The notes: generated from the sequence alone by a model not told the origin. A stretch of DNA of 64,000 nt from Vanessa cardui (GCF_905220365.1 NC_061126.1:10602001-10666000), one strand, 5' to 3'. Positions 1-13,850 are shown, counted from the first letter of the stretch. Numbers and translations: made by a program.

Positions 1-1122
1 GTCATACATTTCACCGACAGCCGCTTTTGATGAGGCATCGTAATCGATCCGAACAATGAAAGAAATGACATGCTACCGTGAAGCCGTAGTTGCGTTCGAC
101 GTGAGTGATGACGCGTTTTCACAGCCGATTTGGGTCGAGAAATGCTTTTTATTGTACGAAATGTTTGTTGTCACTTTTCGGCAGAATTTTTACTTTAAAA
201 TACTGATATAAAAATCATTGTATATTCATCCAACAAATATGATTGTCATTTTGCGTTTTTTTTTATTTAACTAAAAAGTCCTTTTTTAATTGATATAGGT
301 AACATTGAGTTCTATGATCCTACTACTTTAAGATCATGCTTGGACGAATTCTAATAAAAGGCATAGAAGTCAATTAAGTAGCAGCATAATACTTTACTTA
401 ATATTAAAATTTAATGTACGCCTAACAAAGCGAGGAAACACGTCATAGTTAATATTGCTTAAATCATATTGTTAATTATATAACATTATAAAATACACTT
501 CGTATAAAACATATGTACTTACAATACTACCACAAAAACTACATGCAATGAGGTCTAAGAAGTTAATACAGAAATAATCTGAAATATCGGCAAAGCAATA
601 TGATAGACATATTTTTATTTTCAAATTGATGACTTTCGGTCTTATATATATTATATATTATTATATTGTATATTATTGTCAATTATTAATTAAATCATTG
701 TAGCGTTATCTGCCTGTTACCAATAATATTATAATGATATCTAATTACTTCAGACAACTGAACTATTTAAGAATAAAACTAATTCAAAATTGTGTAAGCT
801 TACTCGAATAAAGAATATATCGATTTATATACACGCACGTATATATATTTGTATATATGTACGTATACGTATGAAAATTATATTTTATACTATATTTAAA
901 CAGACCATACAAGCACAACTTTTAAATTTTAACTTGCAATAGAGCTTTATCAAAAGAAAATTATGTTTGAAAGAGCGCAGATATTTTAAAAAGCTGCCGA
1001 ACACAATTAACGGATATGAGATTATAAATAGACTTTTCAAATTATAAAAATGTATATATAAGGCATGTTCACTTGTGTTATAAATGGACATATCTCAAAT
1101 TGGCTTACATCTAAAAAGATCA
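1..1122. other. AT-rich non-coding stretch
   Basis: No supportable coding region or recognised repeat. The first ~150 bases are somewhat less AT-rich than the rest. Only short chance ORFs are present, with low-complexity AT-biased translations. Confidence 0.6.
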
Positions 1123-1426
1123 GCAACAACAACAACAGCCTGTAAATTCCCACAGTTGGGCTAAAGGCCTCCTCTCCCTTTGAGCAGAAAGTTTGGAACA
1201 TATTCCACCACGCTGTTCCAATGCGGGTTGGTGGAATACACATGTGGCAGAATTTCTTTGAAATTTGTCACATGCAGGTTTCCTCACGATGTTTTTCTTT
1301 CACCGCTGAGCACGAGATGAATTATAAAGACAAATTAAGCTCATGAATCAGCGGTGCTTGCCTGGGTTTGAACCCGCAATCATCGGTTAAGATGCACGCA
1401 TTCTAACCACTGGGCCATCTCGACTT
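1123..1426 (-). repeat. tRNA-derived SINE (Metulj-like), near full length
   Basis: Read on the minus strand, it starts with a tRNA-like head: an A-box-like TGGCCCAGTGG and a B-box-like GGTTCAAACCC. A conserved body follows, with the segments CATCGTGAGGAAACCTGCATG and GCGTGGTGGAATATGTTCC, then AGGAGGCC and a (TTG)n tail, seen on the plus strand as (CAA)n at about 1123-1137. It shares this layout with copies at 18.0, 31.4 and 56.7 kb. It is non-coding; mobilisation would need a LINE reverse transcriptase. The Metulj name is from memory; the tRNA-SINE architecture is seen directly. Confidence 0.88.
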
Positions 1427-2162
1427 GTTTTATATATGTTTTTATGTATGTCAATGTGAAATTGAAAATACCGTTATAAATTTTGAACTGTCGAAAAATA
1501 ATGATCCATAAGATATTGCTCACAATTTAATGCATAATTACTGGGCAGTTTGTATATCTTTTTAAGTAAATTTTAGTTAAATTATAAAAACCCTAACCTA
1601 ACCGAAATATAATATCGAAATTGTATATGTTTTATTGTAAGCTGAATAAACGTTCGCAATCTTTCGACGGCTTACAATTGCACGAGATTATAATCTAACG
1701 ATACTTACAACTTTACGGTGATATATGTATGTATATATCTACATTTAGTAGACGAAATAAAAGTGTTGGCAAAGGCGTCTGACACCGGCTTACGATTGTA
1801 CGGCTTCGGCGAGACAGAGCTAATTGTCATGTACTATTGTACTTTAAATGAATGTGTGGTGTTTTGTTTCCATACCACGATCATGGACAGTTGCTATCTA
1901 GTTTTTATCAAAGAGGGTTTAGGGTTCAAAGCGTCTGGAGTTAGGGAACGATAGAAACAAAGAAATAGTTAATACTGGGGGATTAGTAATATCCTTCACA
2001 AAAGCCGTTCAACAGAAATGTGCGATTTCGAATAAGATGTATTAACAAGGAAATTATTTAGAACACACGTTTTCCTTGTATTTAAATTGAAACGTTTTAT
2101 AAAAATTTATTTTGCGTAACAATCTTGGTATAATAGTAATAGTTGCGTTTAAGTAGGAGTTA
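1427..2162. other. AT-rich non-coding stretch
   Basis: A 78-codon open frame at 1718-1954 has no recognisable domain, and I see no splice-linked partner. I see nothing else to call here. Confidence 0.5.
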
Positions 2163-2390
2163 TTAAATAAATAAATATGAGATAACATCACATACATTAC
2201 TCTGATCTCAATGTAAGTAGCTAAGCACTTGTGTTATGGAAAATCAAGAGTAACGACGGTACCAGAAACACCCAGACCCAAGACAACATAGAAAACTAAT
2301 GGTAATCTACATCGACTCGACCGGGAATCGAACCCGAGACCTCGGAGTGGCGTACCCATGAAAACCGGTGTACACACTACTCGACCACGA
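2163..2390 (-). repeat. second tRNA-derived SINE family, copy 1
   Basis: On the minus strand the head has the A-box-like TGGTCGAGTAG and a perfect B box, GGTTCGATTCC (plus-strand complement near 2324-2334). A body with GTTGTCTTGGGTCTG and ACCGTCGTTACT follows, ending in an A/T-rich (ATTT)n tail. The same sequence recurs at 8298-8540 and 40919-41152, so this is a dispersed family and not a tRNA gene. Confidence 0.87.
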
Positions 2391-2457
2391 TTGGAATTGA
2401 ATTGAATTGATTTGAATTGATTTGAATTGATTTGATTTGATTTGATTTGATTTGAGG
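2391..2457. repeat. (TTGAA)/(TTTGA) pentamer microsatellite
   Basis: A run of ATTGA and TTTGA pentamers lies directly against the 5' end of the minus-strand SINE. The left part is TTGAA-like and the right part is nearly pure TTTGA. Confidence 0.93.
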
Positions 2458-4558
2458 TCGTCGATTATTTCTTCGGTCGTCGGTTATCTCTTATATGACT
2501 GCAGCTTTTTATTTTATGATAATATTGTCGTTAAACATGTTATGGCCAACGCTTTATTTTATATATTGTGTCGATGACTGGTACGACTAAGATTTTCATT
2601 ACCAGTTACTGTTATAATATATTATGAATGCATAATAAACCATTTAAAAGGCAAGATGAAACCGTTAGTACTGAAATTATTAACGGAAGTGAAAAGAAAG
2701 ATAGAGCAAACAATGAAGAAGAATAAAATATTGATACAAACTCTTGTAGCGTCTATTGTATTACTTAAATTGGCGGAGGTGGAGGAATGGAGTGCACAGC
2801 AAACTTAGATTGCGACCCGGTAGATTGTTATATAAATGGGATCGTTTTGGGAATAAAACTAAATAATTCCTTGGATTTACGTAAATTTTATTATTTTCTC
2901 GAACAGGCATACCTTATCGGATAAATTAAATTTATTAAAAATCTTAGTCACCTCACTTTTTGTCCAGTTATTTGAGATTGCATACATTACACCTGATCAA
3001 AATTTACATTGCATTTTTTTAATAACATTCGAGAGAATTTAATTAGGAATGTTTTCGACGCAATTGGCTTTAAGGAGTTAAAAACTAAGCATTTGGTATT
3101 TTAGCTGCTTGTGTATATTTTTAAAATAAATAATAAAAATATATATAGGTTCATTTAATATTAATGTTTTAATTCGAAGACCTGTACAGTTTTTTTTCTG
3201 TTAATAGATTTTTTTAGACTTATTGAATACAATTATAGCTATAGTATTATAAACCTTTTTTTACAATAATATTTTAATGTATTTTGAAAATAAAAAACAT
3301 GTAAACGATAAACAACCGATTGCTTTATATTGTAACTGCAATTCTAATGTGAGCGACATTACAAAAATCTGACTTTACTTTTGACAATCAGCGATGTGTT
3401 TACAGCGCGATTAAAATCTTAATTCACATAAATTATATGCATGTATGAATACGTAATTACGTGCATTTTATGTAATACCTAATTAGGTCAATAACTTATA
3501 ACAGCAATAGACATGTCATTGCGGTCAAGCGGTCATATATAATCAAAAGGATGTGCATAGACAAATAAAATTTCGCGCACATAACGTAAGCAGCCATCAA
3601 ATAGCCCCGCAGTCCATACTTAAAGGCACTTCGTATTCAGATACGATGCCAGTTTATCGATTAACGATATGAAACGCAGTTTGTATACGCCGTAGCTGTC
3701 ACTGTGTCATTATTGCAAAACCGAACTCGGTTTGTGCTTAACAAAACATCCCTATTTAAAAACTTCTGCCAATAGCAACCTTATGTCAACAAAACAGAGT
3801 TCAATGTAATCGAAATCAGAGTGGCTTCGAGTGGAGCACTAGTGATGTAACGATAGTCAATAAAGGCGGCTTAGCGGCGTCGATAACTTTGTGTTTTGCT
3901 ATATTTATGCTATGCAGTTGGCTCTGAAACACCTGTTTCTGTGTGTGCGTATGTAAATAAAGCAATCTATATGTGTTGAAATTAATCTTGTTGATTTTAT
4001 AGTAAAGCTAAGTCATTTATCTGTGCAAATTGGCTTAGCGATATTATTATAAAAATATATTTATGAAATAATCATTAAAACAGTTATTTCATATATGTAT
4101 GTTTGGTTTTTCATAAAAAATCATTACTTCAATTATATTCGCAATCATTAATTCAAACCGCATCAATATACTAATATTTATTTAATAAATTATAAAAACA
4201 AATAAAAATATTTTTTTTTATTTAATTTTTGTATTGATATGACGTATTTCGAATCTTATTTAATATCGATATAATTATATAAATATAAGCACATGACTAA
4301 GTACAAATTTAGAAAGACGACATCTAAATCACTTATTATTCATTGCTGGTACTAAACAGGATTTTGTTTGTTACAGGTGAGTGGTGTATTTGGTGTATGG
4401 TCAAATCTAATGGTGATTTGATATAATGTATTACACACAAGGTGAGTTGAACCTGTATATGAACGTTTGATAAAAACCATCAGATAGGTATTTCTAAAAT
4501 ATATAGGCTGATTCTCACCTAATTCAATCGCCTTTTTGAAAACGTTTTTTGTATTTTT
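2458..4558. other. AT-rich non-coding stretch
   Basis: No coding signal or confident repeat. A less AT-rich stretch at about 3560-3900, with alternating GC-containing blocks and short inverted motifs, could be regulatory, but nothing decisive is visible. Confidence 0.5.
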
Positions 4559-4640
4559 TGGAATATGTTCCAAACCTTCTCATCAAAGGGAGAGGAGGCC
4601 TTTAGCCCAGCAGTGGGAATTTACAGGCTGTTGTTGTTGT
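4559..4640 (+). repeat. 3' fragment of Metulj-like SINE
   Basis: This 5'-truncated copy starts within the TATGTTCC segment. It continues through the GGGAGAGGAGGCCTTTAGCC block and ends in TTGTTGTTG. 5' truncation is typical of target-primed retroposition. Confidence 0.85.
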
Positions 4641-4834
4641 ACTATGTACTGTAATTGATATTTTATGTATGAAATGTTTTAGTTCATTCTTAAAATGTGT
4701 ATATATGCAAATCTAATAAAAATAGCTTATAAATTGTTTTCCTTAATAAAGTTTATCTCAAATTATACAATACAAATTAAAATAATACACGAAATATAGT
4801 TTTCGCAGGCTTAATAACAGGGTTCTTGAGGATG

Positions 4835-4935
4835 AAGTAAAGTAAGTAAAGTAACCGCCTGTAAATTTTCCCATTGCTGGGCTAATGGCCTCCTTTCTCA
4901 TTAAGGAAAGGGCTTGGAACATATTCCTTGAGGAT
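4835..4935 (-). repeat. 3' fragment of Metulj-like SINE, (TTAC)-tailed type
   Basis: On the minus strand it begins at the GGAATATGTTCC segment and ends with a TTACTTTACTTTAC tail (plus strand AAAGTAAGTAAAGTAA) in place of (TTG)n. The same alternative tail is present on the full copy at 56.7 kb. Confidence 0.8.
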
Positions 4936-4945
4936 GAAGATTGGT

Positions 4946-5883
4946 AGAAATCAAGATAAACCTTAATAACACATATGAGCAGCAGGGTATGGTTAGTTTC
5001 ATTAATATTTTTAAGCTTTTATATTTATATAAGATTGATACAAAAATATTACTATTTAAGTGCCACTTTAGAGAAATACTATGTGTACGTCATCTATAAA
5101 CACTTAAATTCATTCAAAGATAGACGTTTTACGGTAAAAATAAAATCGCAAGAAATTAGCTTCGAAAACTTAAACATATTTTATGACTTTCAAATGCTAC
5201 TTAAATTAGACAAAATTAGTTAAATAGAAAAAATAATTGTGCAAAACAATCGGGCGAAGCAAACGAGCGTAATTCATGCTCCACTAGAACTAAACGATTC
5301 TGAAAATTTGAATAAACGTTGATAATCAAAGAATATTTCTTTACGGCCTGTGTCAAGAAATTATAAAAAAAAATAATGCTGAATTCGATCGATATATCAC
5401 GGCAGACACCACGGTCCGTCACGGTCCGTTGCTCTGGGACCGTCCAGACGGGCGCTTTGGTTGATTTCACTCAATCAGGGAGTATATTGTCATAGAGGAT
5501 CGACTATAAATTAGATGAAACCATTTTCATATCGTTCTTTTTTCGTTATAATGGGTCCCTTGTTGTTAAATCTGTCTTTAAATTTGTAGTAAGAGTATTT
5601 GTCAAAACTATTCCGTATCAATGCTGGATCAGATTATTGAAATATCATGTCCTAATGGGCGTTCGAACAGACTCTAGATTGACAAAGAAATTGGCGCTGT
5701 AAAAATACTAATTCGCCAATTCGCTACGAACCTTGGGAACTGAGAAGTTATGATCTTCCTGCCCGTACTAGCTCATTTACCCTTTAAACATAACAATATT
5801 AAGCATATATAGGTATATATAATATTCAATAAAAATATAATTGCCACATGTCATTTTTCATTTTTCGCTCGGAGTACTAATAA

Positions 5884-5885
<2 letters not shown>
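4946..5885. other. AT-rich non-coding stretch
   Basis: Short open frames on both strands (82 and 84 codons) have no domain signature. The segment 5400-5460 is locally GC-rich with a repeated CACGGTCCGT. I see no gene. Confidence 0.5.
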
Positions 5886-5930
<45 letters not shown>

Positions 5931-5943
5931 ATATATATATATA
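5886..5943. repeat. (CA)n followed by (TA)n microsatellite
   Basis: A pure CA run of about 21 units passes into TCTATATATATATAT. Confidence 0.97.
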
Positions 5944-6473
5944 TCGATATAGTGCAGAATTCCGAAATTATACACTTACTTCAATGAACTAAGAATCTGG
6001 AGTGAGATGACGAATAGTTGCTATTAACTACATTCCATATATTAATTATTAACATGTACGTTTCATTTTGTAGTATTTTTATTAAACTGATAAATTGTAA
6101 GAAGTAGCGTAGCGTACTTAATATTCAGTATTTAATCGCGATCTCATTTATTTTTTTAATTTTGAATTGCACCTTTCGTGCCAACTAAAACTTCAGGTAA
6201 CACGAAAAAGGTGTAAACCAAATACAATGTATATATTGAGGCTCTGAAGTATTAGTCAATGGACTAAATGAATCAGCAACAATTTTGACGTTACAGAAAT
6301 TTGAAGTCTTACTATTTATTTTAACCACATAGCGACATTGTTGCCTGTAGTTGTTTTTGAAGCGCAGTGACTGTATATTATGACAAAAATTTCAAATTGT
6401 TTTCACAATCATTTGTTTTATTTTCAATTGGAAAGTAAACAAAAAGATAAGCCTGCTAACTTTACCTATATGG

Positions 6474-6595
6474 TAAGAAAAACGAACAAGTCTTTATATC
6501 GTTAGTGTGCTGACAACCACGAAAACTAGGATTTTACGTCCCTTGTGACTACAATTAAACTGACTCATTCACTGCACCGAAATAAAGCTATTCAA
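6474..6595 (-). repeat. degenerate GTGGTAG-type SINE fragment
   Basis: The order of motifs (a GAACTAAGAT-like block, GTCCCTTGTG, a CTCATTCAC-like block) matches the reverse complement of the better-preserved copy at 42.1 kb. It is highly diverged. Confidence 0.4.
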
Positions 6596-8297
6596 AGTAT
6601 TATCCACACATCTCTAGTTATAGTGTATTTAATCATACAATTACAAGAAGTAAATATTCAAATATCTAGTTAAATTCGTATAAGAAATTGCATACAAATA
6701 CAAATTATTATCATTATTATTCTCGATCGATATTTCAAACGTCTCACGCCTTATTAGAAGATTGAAATAAAATCCACATTTAGTAACAAAATAACGCCCA
6801 GAACACTCTATTAAGAACTTTAATTTCCACTAATACATCAGAATTAAATTGAGAGATGACTATACAAAGTCTACGCAATTATTTATTTCAATGCCAAATT
6901 AAATATTGCCGAGTCAATTTATAATGATTCTCTATAAATTGTATAGAGAAATTTAATGTCTTATTTAAATTTTTTCTTATATACTTTAAAACATATGTAT
7001 TTTAAAACCTCATGACAGAAATCGCTTAAAAATACTAGAAAATGATTGTTTTTGATTCAAAACAAGAACTTATTTTTATTTTTTGTAGCACCATTATGTT
7101 CATATTCAGTACATCTGTGATTGTTTTTTCGACATTTCGAGTAATTCTATCGTCAAACCGTAGTAGCAATTATGTTATACACAAATGATACAACAATTTA
7201 CCATGAAAAATATTTGATATATTTCGATTCTCTTCTATATTGTGTAATTAAAATGGGAAGGCAATATTTGTAACCTTTTCAAATTAATTTAGTTAGATTA
7301 TTTCAATAGAGTTAGCATGTTGTGTAAAAACTCCAATAATAAATCCACTCGTAATAATTCAATTGTCAATCCGAAGTAAGCCTATATACGTCCATATCAC
7401 TATTGTCACGGTAAACTATCACGGGAGCTTCGCATCAGGTGAGGGTTCTGGTTGATTTCACGTCAACGATATATTGTTACAATTGAGGGTGAGTTCAGTC
7501 AGGATAACATAGAAACACGAAGTTGATTTTTATTGTTTGAATTTGTCTAATGTTAGAATAAGAAGTCTATCCAACTTTAAAATATTCTTGTTGTAATTCT
7601 TTAATTATTATTTGTATATAGTTTAGTGATAGAAGATGTGAATTCAAACCGATAATTGCCAGTTCAAATCCCTACCAATTATTAATTTTCTGTCATATGT
7701 CTCATATGTTGTCCTTTTATTTGTATTTATAATATAAAAAAGTGCAATGGAGCAACCTCCCATAAACTCTCCTTTAGAAGGAAGAATCATTTACCCACAA
7801 CTGGGAAACAACTCTTTATTTCCACATGATTGGGTATTTGGTAATCAATTAATGAATTCATATAGTCGATATTATATACATTGAAACTATTATAAAATAT
7901 TTTTAAGCGTTAAAAATTAAAACGTATAAATAATGTAAACGTATTCTCATTTACATCGTAACTCTACCCTCATACCGAATTGCATTCAAGGGATGAGGAC
8001 AGGCAGGTGGGGATCAATTATCCCGTGATCACGTCCTAAACAACCCCGCGGAAGGGTAGTCGAATGGAATTGAAGCCTTTTGTTTATACCAGTTAGGTAA
8101 TTAGTAAGCAGTTAAATATCAAACTGGGAATTGATTTGTCGAGTTGATATTCAATTGTTTGGTTAGATATCTGATATGTGTGATGCGATGGATTCTGTGG
8201 TTCTGATTTAAATATCAATCTAGATTTACTAATATTATTGATTTTACTTTCTCCTGATATTTGATACACGTAAATTCTTATTCTAAATTCAATAGAT
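6596..8297. other. AT-rich non-coding stretch
   Basis: No coding region. A GC-richer patch at 7965-8060, with balanced short repeats, looks unlike its flanks but has no identified partner in the window. Confidence 0.5.
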
Positions 8298-8540
8298 AAT
8301 AAAATAAATAATAAATAGGTATTGCACAACATCACATACATTATTCTGATCCCAATGTTAGTAACTAAAGCAATTGTATTGTGGAATATCAAAAGTAGCG
8401 ACGGTACCACAAACACCTAGACCCAAGACAACAAAGAAAATTGATTAACTTTTTCTACATCGATTCGGCTGAGAAACGAACTCGGGACCTCAGAGTGGCG
8501 TACCCATTAAAAACCGGTGTACACACTACTCGACCACCGT
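8298..8540 (-). repeat. second tRNA-derived SINE family, copy 2
   Basis: Same family as 2163-2390 and 40919-41152, with the shared blocks ACCGTCGCTACT, GTTGTCTTGGGTCTA and the tRNA-like head. The B box is mutated relative to the other copies (GTTCGTTTCTC in place of GTTCGATTCCC), so this copy is older. The 107-codon open frame over its left side is an accident of the repeat. Confidence 0.85.
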
Positions 8541-11500
8541 AGTCGTCAAAATTATAATGAACACTTATTGTATTATGGGACAAAAAAAACACTTTATTAG
8601 AATATTGGTGAGGTATCATTTAACACTCGACTATGATACTTGATTCTACAGACGTCCCATTTGACAAAACTCGTTGAAACCATCGGCTACAAGAAGTAAC
8701 AAACTTAATATGACATATATGTACAGTCACGGTAAACGGATTCCCCTCAGCCACTACTCACATGAAAAAAACTTATAGGTAAGCATTATACGCGTGCTTA
8801 AAACTATCAAAGGCTTTGTATTACCATAAGATTTTTATAGATTTCTATTACACATCAAAAGCTTTATTAAAAGCGACTTCCTAGTTTAAATTTTCATAGA
8901 ACCTCTATCAACCCACCAGACCACTTGAGACAGCTCGAGTCTGCGAGGGTGCGATCTCGAGAAGTTCAAGGTTGTGTGTAACCAGTTATTAAATAGCATA
9001 CCTAACTGCCTATAGGACTTGTGAGTAAGTGAGTGAGGTAATTTTATATTGAGAATCGTAGAACGCTTAGTTTGAAGTGTCAAGTTGAGGAGTGAATAGT
9101 TTCAAGAGCTTCGAAATCAGGGTTAGCAAATTGCAGAAGTTTTTTTATCATCGACTATCGTAAATTTGCATTTTTATCGTAGCATTTTTCAATTGCTTGG
9201 CAACCTTGTTTTTAAAATAAAATTATATCGGTTTTTAATATAGATTACATTTTTGTTAGTAGTTAGAACTGCTATTAAAAATCGTATGTCGCACCAAAAA
9301 AGGTCTTATAAAAACATTTTATTTGATGCATACTAAGTATAAAATAAATTTTATACACATATAATTTTTATTTAAGCTGATATTTGAAAGAAAATAAGGC
9401 TATTAAGCATTTTTTTAGAAGTATATGCTCATTTAATAACTGTTTAAAATGGTTCTTGTTTGCCACCCTTACAAATATTAACTCTCAAACTAAATAAAAC
9501 AAAAGTTGTCGTTCTATTAAGTAATTGATACAAATATAAAAATATTTATTATAGAAGAGAATATAGTATTACAGCGTCCAAAAATACGAGTGTAAACAAC
9601 ACTATAATTACGAAACATATCGAACTATAAAACAACAGATAACTAAAATTCGCAAATTATATTATTCGTTGGTCATGAAAAATAATTTTCGTAAAAAAAA
9701 ATCTGAACTCACGTTGTTGCATTTTTGTCGCGAGGGAAACGGGTCGTAGGCCGTATGCATGCATTATTGAGTGGCACTGAGTGACGAGACGCGTCACTGT
9801 GGTCTGTTTGAATGGGCAAGTGGAATTGAAATGTCCATGGTTTTAAAGGAAGCTTTTATCGTTTTTATTCTCCTTTACACATTCTTGCTTTTGTACGCTA
9901 CGGAAATGAATACCTTTTCTTGAGAGCACTGGTCGTGAAAAGAGTAGTTGTGGTCTACTAGTTTTTTGATATAAACTGTATACATTAGCAAATTATTTAT
10001 AAATTAGACGTATATATTGTTTAGATGATTTAAAACAACAATAGTGATCGATTACCTTCGTATTATAACTAAAATGGGCATTGTTATAAATAGATAATTT
10101 AATAATGGTACTGTAACGGCTACCAAACAGTTAACCTTTTTTTTAATTGAAATTTAGGCTAATCGAATTCGAAAGCTTTGGCAATACATTTTGGTATACT
10201 TAATCATACAATTAAAAGACAAAATTTATTTAAAAGATCAATTTTGTAAATTAATTTATGTAAAGTAAAAAAAAAACAGGTAACGTTCGAGTATATTTCA
10301 TAGTCTAAACGATCCACACACCACTCGACGCCCCATAACGCGAGCCGAGCCAGACGCTTTTCTAACTGTATGAGTACATATCTACCTACATCTACCTACG
10401 TACGTGTAAATCTGAAAGGATTCAGTTTTTATATGAAAATGTTACAAAACAGTCCGGGATTTCTATGTATTTGTTTGAATGTATATATATGTATCTTGAG
10501 TTCCATTTGCTTATAATTAACGAGTGATAATAATGTATGGAAGAGGAGTCATCTGATATTTAGACTATTACATTGGCGTTTACAATGTTATGTTCGAAGT
10601 GGGGTAGTGATTGAATTAAAAATCCATGTAGTAGCTTAATTTGGTCTTAATGTAGTCCATCTGAGTCTCTCTATTGCATGCACTGGCTCTAACATCCAAT
10701 CCACTCCTGCTGCAGGGAGCAAGTAAACAGCACCAATTCGTAAACACTGTCTTTGACATTGCAGCAAAAATTTCTTTCCTAGAGTAATGAATGTGAAGTT
10801 ATTCTTTACATCGTATGAAATGTTAATGGCTGTTGATGTAATATTTGATGATGATTCTCAAAAATTCACAAATGGTATTTAAGGTTGTAGTTTTAAATTG
10901 TAAAACATTGTAAATTAATAAAACACCAGTTTAAGGACGCGTCTAACCATACTATTTGTTAAGTCAGGTCGAGACGTTTAAGTTTGATCGTAAAATAATG
11001 AGTAAACTTTAACATGTATAATATTGGTTGGATATTTTGCACTGGTGGAATTTGGCTGTTTGGGTATCATCTATTTATTTAGTGCTACTAAACAGTTCAA
11101 TTGCACACACAATAAATTAGTAGGTGTTCTATAACTTTACTGTAAAGAACTTTTTATTAAATATACAAGCTATATTAGAGATATATTCTACACTATAAAT
11201 AAGATAGAAATGCGTCAAAATTTATTTTGATGTAGGTATAATAGTCTCATTACTCTACGTATGTGAAGAAGTTAAAAGACTTCAAATAAAATTCATACAT
11301 TATGCGAACTTTGTTCTAAATATGTGCATGGGACTAGAAACATAATTACCCATTGAACACCGATATTGTTAATATTAAAATGACTAAACAAGAAATAATG
11401 GTATAAAATGGCATTGTTTTCAACACAATAGCTGTTTATATTATTCCTGACATAGATATTTAACTTTGTAATCTTTGACACGAATACAAGCGATGCGTAA

Positions 11501-11600
11501 TATGGATATATTTACATTCAATATATGTAATATATTTTAACAAAGAAATAACAGTGGATATGTATAGTGAAACAATAAAAAATCTAATAAAATAGGCTTA
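8541..11600. other. AT-rich non-coding stretch
   Basis: Mostly featureless. A patch of mixed composition at 9715-9800 contains ATGCATGCATTATTGAGTGG and clustered GTGACGAGACGCGTCAC-like motifs. I cannot assign a gene or repeat. Confidence 0.5.
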
Positions 11601-11601
11601 T

Positions 11602-11645
11602 ACACACATACATACACACACATACACACAAACACACACACACAC
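11602..11645. repeat. (CA)n/(CATA)n microsatellite
   Basis: Interrupted CACA and CATACA units. Confidence 0.95.
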
Positions 11646-12522
11646 TATCCTGTACGGAAGCCCAACGACTTTATGTGTGTCACGGTCTTTTGTTTCAAAA
11701 TATCACTTTCCAAATTTAAATATCATAACAACCTATGTACTTTTCACAAACACACAATGTTACTGTGTGTTACGGTACGCTCTTGTGGGTTGATCATATA
11801 AAATCTCACCCTTATTAATAAAACTATCCCAAAATTACATATTTGTATATATTTAAGCATTTAATGTTATTAATTCTTATATTATCCCATAATAGATAAT
11901 TTCAAATGGGATGGCAGTTCCTGAAACAAACGTTTCAAAACGAACTCTTAAGCTTTATATGTATTTATACACCAAAGGAATAAACTAGGCGCATGCTTTA
12001 AAACGCCTATCTGGAACATAATACAATGTTAGATACCTTAATATTAATAGGCGAATGGACGTAGGAACAATTCTCATATTTGTTTGATTCGAGCTCCTGG
12101 CAAGATGCCTATCTGATGCTAGTCCGGTCCACTGTGAACTGTGATAACCAAATTCTCAGAGAAAATGTTTTGTGTCTACGACGGCTCTGAGATAGCGAAT
12201 ACGTGTGGAACTGGGCTTAGCAAATCTTTATTTTTTGTTAAATATATATACGAATAAATTTCCTTATTTAAAAAAATACCTGCATATTATATTTGAATTT
12301 ATAAATATTATTGTTGAGCCTTCATAATTTTCAAGTATATTTAAGCATAAATATTACTTACTACATAAATTATAATTGTACGATAAATAAAGCTACTGGT
12401 CTATTGGAATCTATTTAATAAATTTAGGACTAACAATATTAATATTTTACTATGCATACTTTAAACATTCTCAAAAATACCTTACATTTCTTTCAAGTTA
12501 CATGTACAAGTATATTAGACTA

Positions 12523-12740
12523 GCTAATTGTCCCGACTTCACTTCATTGAAAATTAATAACATAAAAGAAACTTTTTTTTTCCAGCTAGGAGGATTGGAA
12601 TCCACAATTTTTCACCACTATAATATGCGTGTATTATACATATAAAAACTCCTTGAATGACTCTGCTTACTAATAAAACCGTATTAAAATTTCTTACATC
12701 GCCGTCCCCGGGGAATAAAAAGATAACTAACAAAACGTAA
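12523..12740 (-). repeat. CTAGT-type repeat, left member of an inverted pair
   Basis: Read on the minus strand, this copy runs through a GGGGACGGCGA block and an ACTCCTTGAA-complement block. It ends at GAAGTCGGGACAATTAGCTAGT, with the boundary CTAGT at about 12520-12525. The CTAGT terminus after a GC-bearing segment resembles the CTRRT end of Helitron-derived elements; a full Helitron hairpin is not clear. A matching copy in opposite orientation lies at 15.7-15.9 kb. Confidence 0.55.
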
Positions 12741-13100
12741 ATTTTCAGGAGAATTAAAAAACATGTTTTCGTCAATAACTTTTTAAATACTGGACATAGA
12801 AGCGTGATTTAAAGTTTATAGAAAATTAGATTTTTATAAGCTATAAGTTAATAACGAGAAGAACCTGTAACCTATGTTGAAACGGAGATATTTAAAAAAT
12901 AAGAAGTTAGCCAAAATCAATCATCACCTGTGTTGCCTAACGCCCGTTATCATTTTATTCACAGTATTTCCTATCCAAAGTCAAATATTGTATAACAGCT
13001 ATATCATTTTATTCTTAGGGTTTTAAGAGTCCAAACGCAAATGATAATACCATAATATCATTTTGTTCTCGTAAATATTCATTTACCATTTTATGTTTAA
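12741..13100. repeat. cluster of ATCATTTTRTTC motifs
   Basis: The short motif TATCATTTTATTC or a one-base variant occurs near 12947, 13001 and 13055, with a partial reverse-strand copy near 13035. The same motif begins the GC-rich block at 15773. This suggests the remains of one internally repetitive element. Confidence 0.45.
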
Positions 13101-13395
13101 TGACTGTAATCGATTTTTCTTGTAAAATTTTGATATGGTTATCACGTTTAGTTTTGCTTTTCTCATGATACCTTTTTACTAAAACAAAATTAAACCAAGG
13201 AAATACAACAAAACGTCCAATATTTAATCCTTCTTAAAATCGAGTAAATAAGTAATCCCATCAAAAGCAATACTTGTCAAAAAAACCAAGTCTCGCAACT
13301 CAGTTGTTCTGCGGTAAAAAGTTGTGAGATCCATGTAATACCAAGTCTTATCCATGTAATACTTAAGCGACTTCCTGTCCTAATACGTCCACTCC

Positions 13396-13850
13396 CTAAG
13401 ACCACGATCGTGGTCCATAACAATTAAAAATCAATAGTATCTGGAATCTCAGTACTCGAAGCATTAAGTTGTTACGTAATAATTGACAGCATAGATTGAG
13501 ATGCGTTACTATAAGATCATGATCATGATCTTCTTCCTCGTCATCAGCATTGCTTCCAGAGTTACCCTGATGAGTTAGAAACTTGTTAAGAGCGTGATAA
13601 TGCTTGAGATATGTCCTGACTTGGAAACGCACATAAAACCGTCATACATAGCCTTGCTTACTGGAAAAAGTTTAGTATACATATGTATAGCACTGGCAAC
13701 TCCGTCACATCGCTGGGGTTTGGACTCACTATCTCTCGGGTATCTCGTTTCATACTGATTCTTCACAGGTTCTATGTTTAAATCATATCTGTATTTTAAT
13801 ACTGATTGCTGCGAATGGGTGACACTATCTTCCATAATTTGAGTCCACAA
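13396..13850 (-). other. unassigned open frames, possibly a decayed coding relic
   Basis: Two overlapping minus-strand open frames of 78 and 91 codons include an acidic patch (NADDEEEDHDHD). I recognise no family. They lie just downstream, on the same strand, of the transposon-type fragment at 14004-14216, so they could be part of the same decayed element. This is weak. Confidence 0.25.

Noticed and set aside
1718..1954. 78-residue ORF as a small secreted protein
   Set aside because: No signal-peptide pattern that stands out and no conserved residues; the length is within chance for this window.
5886..5943. CRISPR-like or structured tandem array
   Set aside because: Simple CA/TA microsatellite; there are no spacers, and the sequence is eukaryotic.
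8093..8416. 107-residue minus-strand ORF
   Set aside because: It partly overlaps a SINE copy and is low-complexity; no domain pattern.
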